This document shows positions 7,621-8,414 of a DNA stretch of 8,414 bases, piece after piece (within the stretch, counting starts at the first letter, position 1; the number at the start of each line of letters is the position of its first letter). The stretch comes from an uncultured Alphaproteobacteria bacterium. GTDB lineage: Bacteria > Pseudomonadota > Alphaproteobacteria > Reyranellales > Reyranellaceae. Below the pieces are notes generated by a model, which was not told the origin of the DNA, did not search any database, and saw only the letters and a list, made by a program, of their open reading frames with translations. The stretch lies in NCBI GenBank assembly GCA_903929895.1, contig CAIYWM010000596.1, positions 1 through 8,414 of the forward strand, in the 5' to 3' direction. Made by a program: the position numbers and the translations under genes.

Positions 7621-8414
7621 ATGGCAACCGCCACCACCACAACCGCAGTTCCCGTCGAGACCGGTCCTTTCCGCTATCTCGATTGGGGTCCCGTGATCCT
7701 GGGCGCCCTGGGCGCGGCGGCGATGTCCGTCGTGCTGCTGGCCTTCGGCTCGGCGCTCGGGCTCGGCGTCGTTTCGCCGTACGCCTATGCCGGTATTTCG
7801 GCCAAGGGTGCCGCCATCCTGGCGGCCGTCTATCTGGCTCTCGTGATGGTCGCGAGCTTCGCGGCAGGCGGGTACATCGCCGGTCGCATGCGCTCGCCCT
7901 GGCGCACGACTGATGAGACGGAGAGCCATTTCCGCGATGGAGCCCATGGCTTCGGCGTCTGGTCGATCGGTGTCCTGCTCGGCGCGGCGCTGGCTGCCTC
8001 CGGGGTAGGCGCCGTCGTTTCCGCGGCGGGCAAGGCCACGACCGCCATTGCGGCGGCCGGTACTGCAGGGGCGGCTTCCAATTCCGCCATGGGCCAGCTC
8101 TCGCTGAACCCGACCGACTATGCGATCGATCGCCTGCTCGCCCCGGCGCCAAGGAGTGCGGCGGCGGCCCCGGAAGCGGCATCCGCAACGCCGGGCGGCG
8201 CGCAGCCCGCGGCTGTCCCTGCACGGGCCACCCGCGCCGACCTGCAGGCGCCGATGGCGCGGGCCCTGGCGGCCGGCCTGACGACGCCGCAACTCGACGT
8301 CCGTGACCGCACGTACCTGGCAGGGGTTGTGGCGGAGCAGACCGGTATGCCGCAGGGCGAGGCGGAGAAGCGCGTCGACCAGACCTTTGCCGACCTGAAG
8401 GCCGCCGAGCAGAA
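7621..8414 (+). CDS. Multi-pass membrane protein of unknown function, 3'-truncated by window
   Basis: The frame is open from ATG 7621 to the window end (264 codons visible, no stop). Residues 1-20 are Thr-rich and end in FRYLDWGPV. Hydrophobic segments at about 23-51, 63-88 and 111-136 suggest three transmembrane helices; the first two are Gly/Ala-rich and the second ends in AGGYIAGRMR. A further Ala/Gly-rich stretch (137-158) may be membrane-associated. An Ala/Pro linker (173-205) follows, then a soluble region with DRTYLAGVVAEQTGMPQGEAEKR (229-251) that looks like a small helical repeat. Related alphaproteobacterial proteins are, to my recollection, annotated only as hypothetical or 'PhnA-like', a label that gives no function. 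It is co-transcribed with the 24-aa gene 9 bp upstream and probably under the stress promoter at 7486-7510. The start is supported by AGGA at 7610-7613. Confidence 0.8.
   Translation, partial: MATATTTTAVPVETGPFRYLDWGPVILGALGAAAMSVVLLAFGSALGLGVVSPYAYAGISAKGAAILAAVYLALVMVASFAAGGYIAGRMRSPWRTTDETESHFRDGAHGFGVWSIGVLLGAALAASGVGAVVSAAGKATTAIAAAGTAGAASNSAMGQLSLNPTDYAIDRLLAPAPRSAAAAPEAASATPGGAQPAAVPARATRADLQAPMARALAAGLTTPQLDVRDRTYLAGVVAEQTGMPQGEAEKRVDQTFADLKAAEQ

Noticed and set aside
7491..7913. 140-residue plus-strand open frame overlapping the small membrane gene
   Set aside because: It begins at a TTG inside the promoter spacer and is in another frame from the 24-aa and membrane-protein genes. 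The product is His/Arg-rich with no family features.
7387..8292. 301-residue minus-strand open frame opposite the membrane-protein operon
   Set aside because: It is Arg/Gly-rich and low in complexity. It lies antisense to the 24-aa gene and the membrane protein, which have good ribosome binding sites, and it would span the leftward promoter.

Overview
This is a GC-rich, densely packed bacterial chromosomal window. The gene families, the codon use and two matches to the EcfG general-stress promoter (GGAAC-N16-CGTT) point to an alphaproteobacterium. That placement is an inference. No RNA genes, insertion sequences, CRISPR arrays or phage genes were seen. Coding sequence covers almost all of the window. 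The only non-coding gap above 100 bp is 7406-7536.

Layout: (1) 1-1504 (+): the 3' part of a Bug/TctC-type periplasmic solute-binding protein, then an IclR-family regulator 9 bp downstream. (2) 1508-2380 (-): S-methyl-5'-thioadenosine phosphorylase (MtnP), tail to tail with the regulator. (3) 2438-4609 (+): a tightly coupled three-gene unit of two short-chain dehydrogenases/reductases and a glutathione S-transferase-like protein, joined by a 1-nt gap and a 1-nt overlap. (4) 4610-6151: a divergent gluconate module, with decarboxylating 6-phosphogluconate dehydrogenase (-) and gluconokinase (+) sharing a 51-bp intergenic region. Together these would convert gluconate to 6-phosphogluconate and then to ribulose-5-phosphate and CO2. 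(5) 6143-7405 (-): an unassigned protein that looks like a fold-type I PLP-dependent enzyme. (6) 7537-8414 (+): a 24-residue single-helix membrane protein, followed 9 bp later by a multi-pass membrane protein that runs off the window.

The most notable part is the 131-bp region between (5) and (6). It carries two perfect GGAAC-N16-CGTT matches, one on each strand and pointing outward. The rightward one would give a short leader ending in a strong Shine-Dalgarno before the 24-aa gene. The leftward one would place transcription start at or next to the ATG of the PLP-like gene, giving a leaderless mRNA. The region therefore looks like a bidirectional general-stress-response control point driving a PLP-like enzyme one way and a small-peptide/membrane-protein pair the other way. 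The functions of these three products are unknown.

The three tail-to-tail gene junctions have a 3-bp gap, no gap and a 9-bp overlap, so no intergenic space is available for ordinary terminators.
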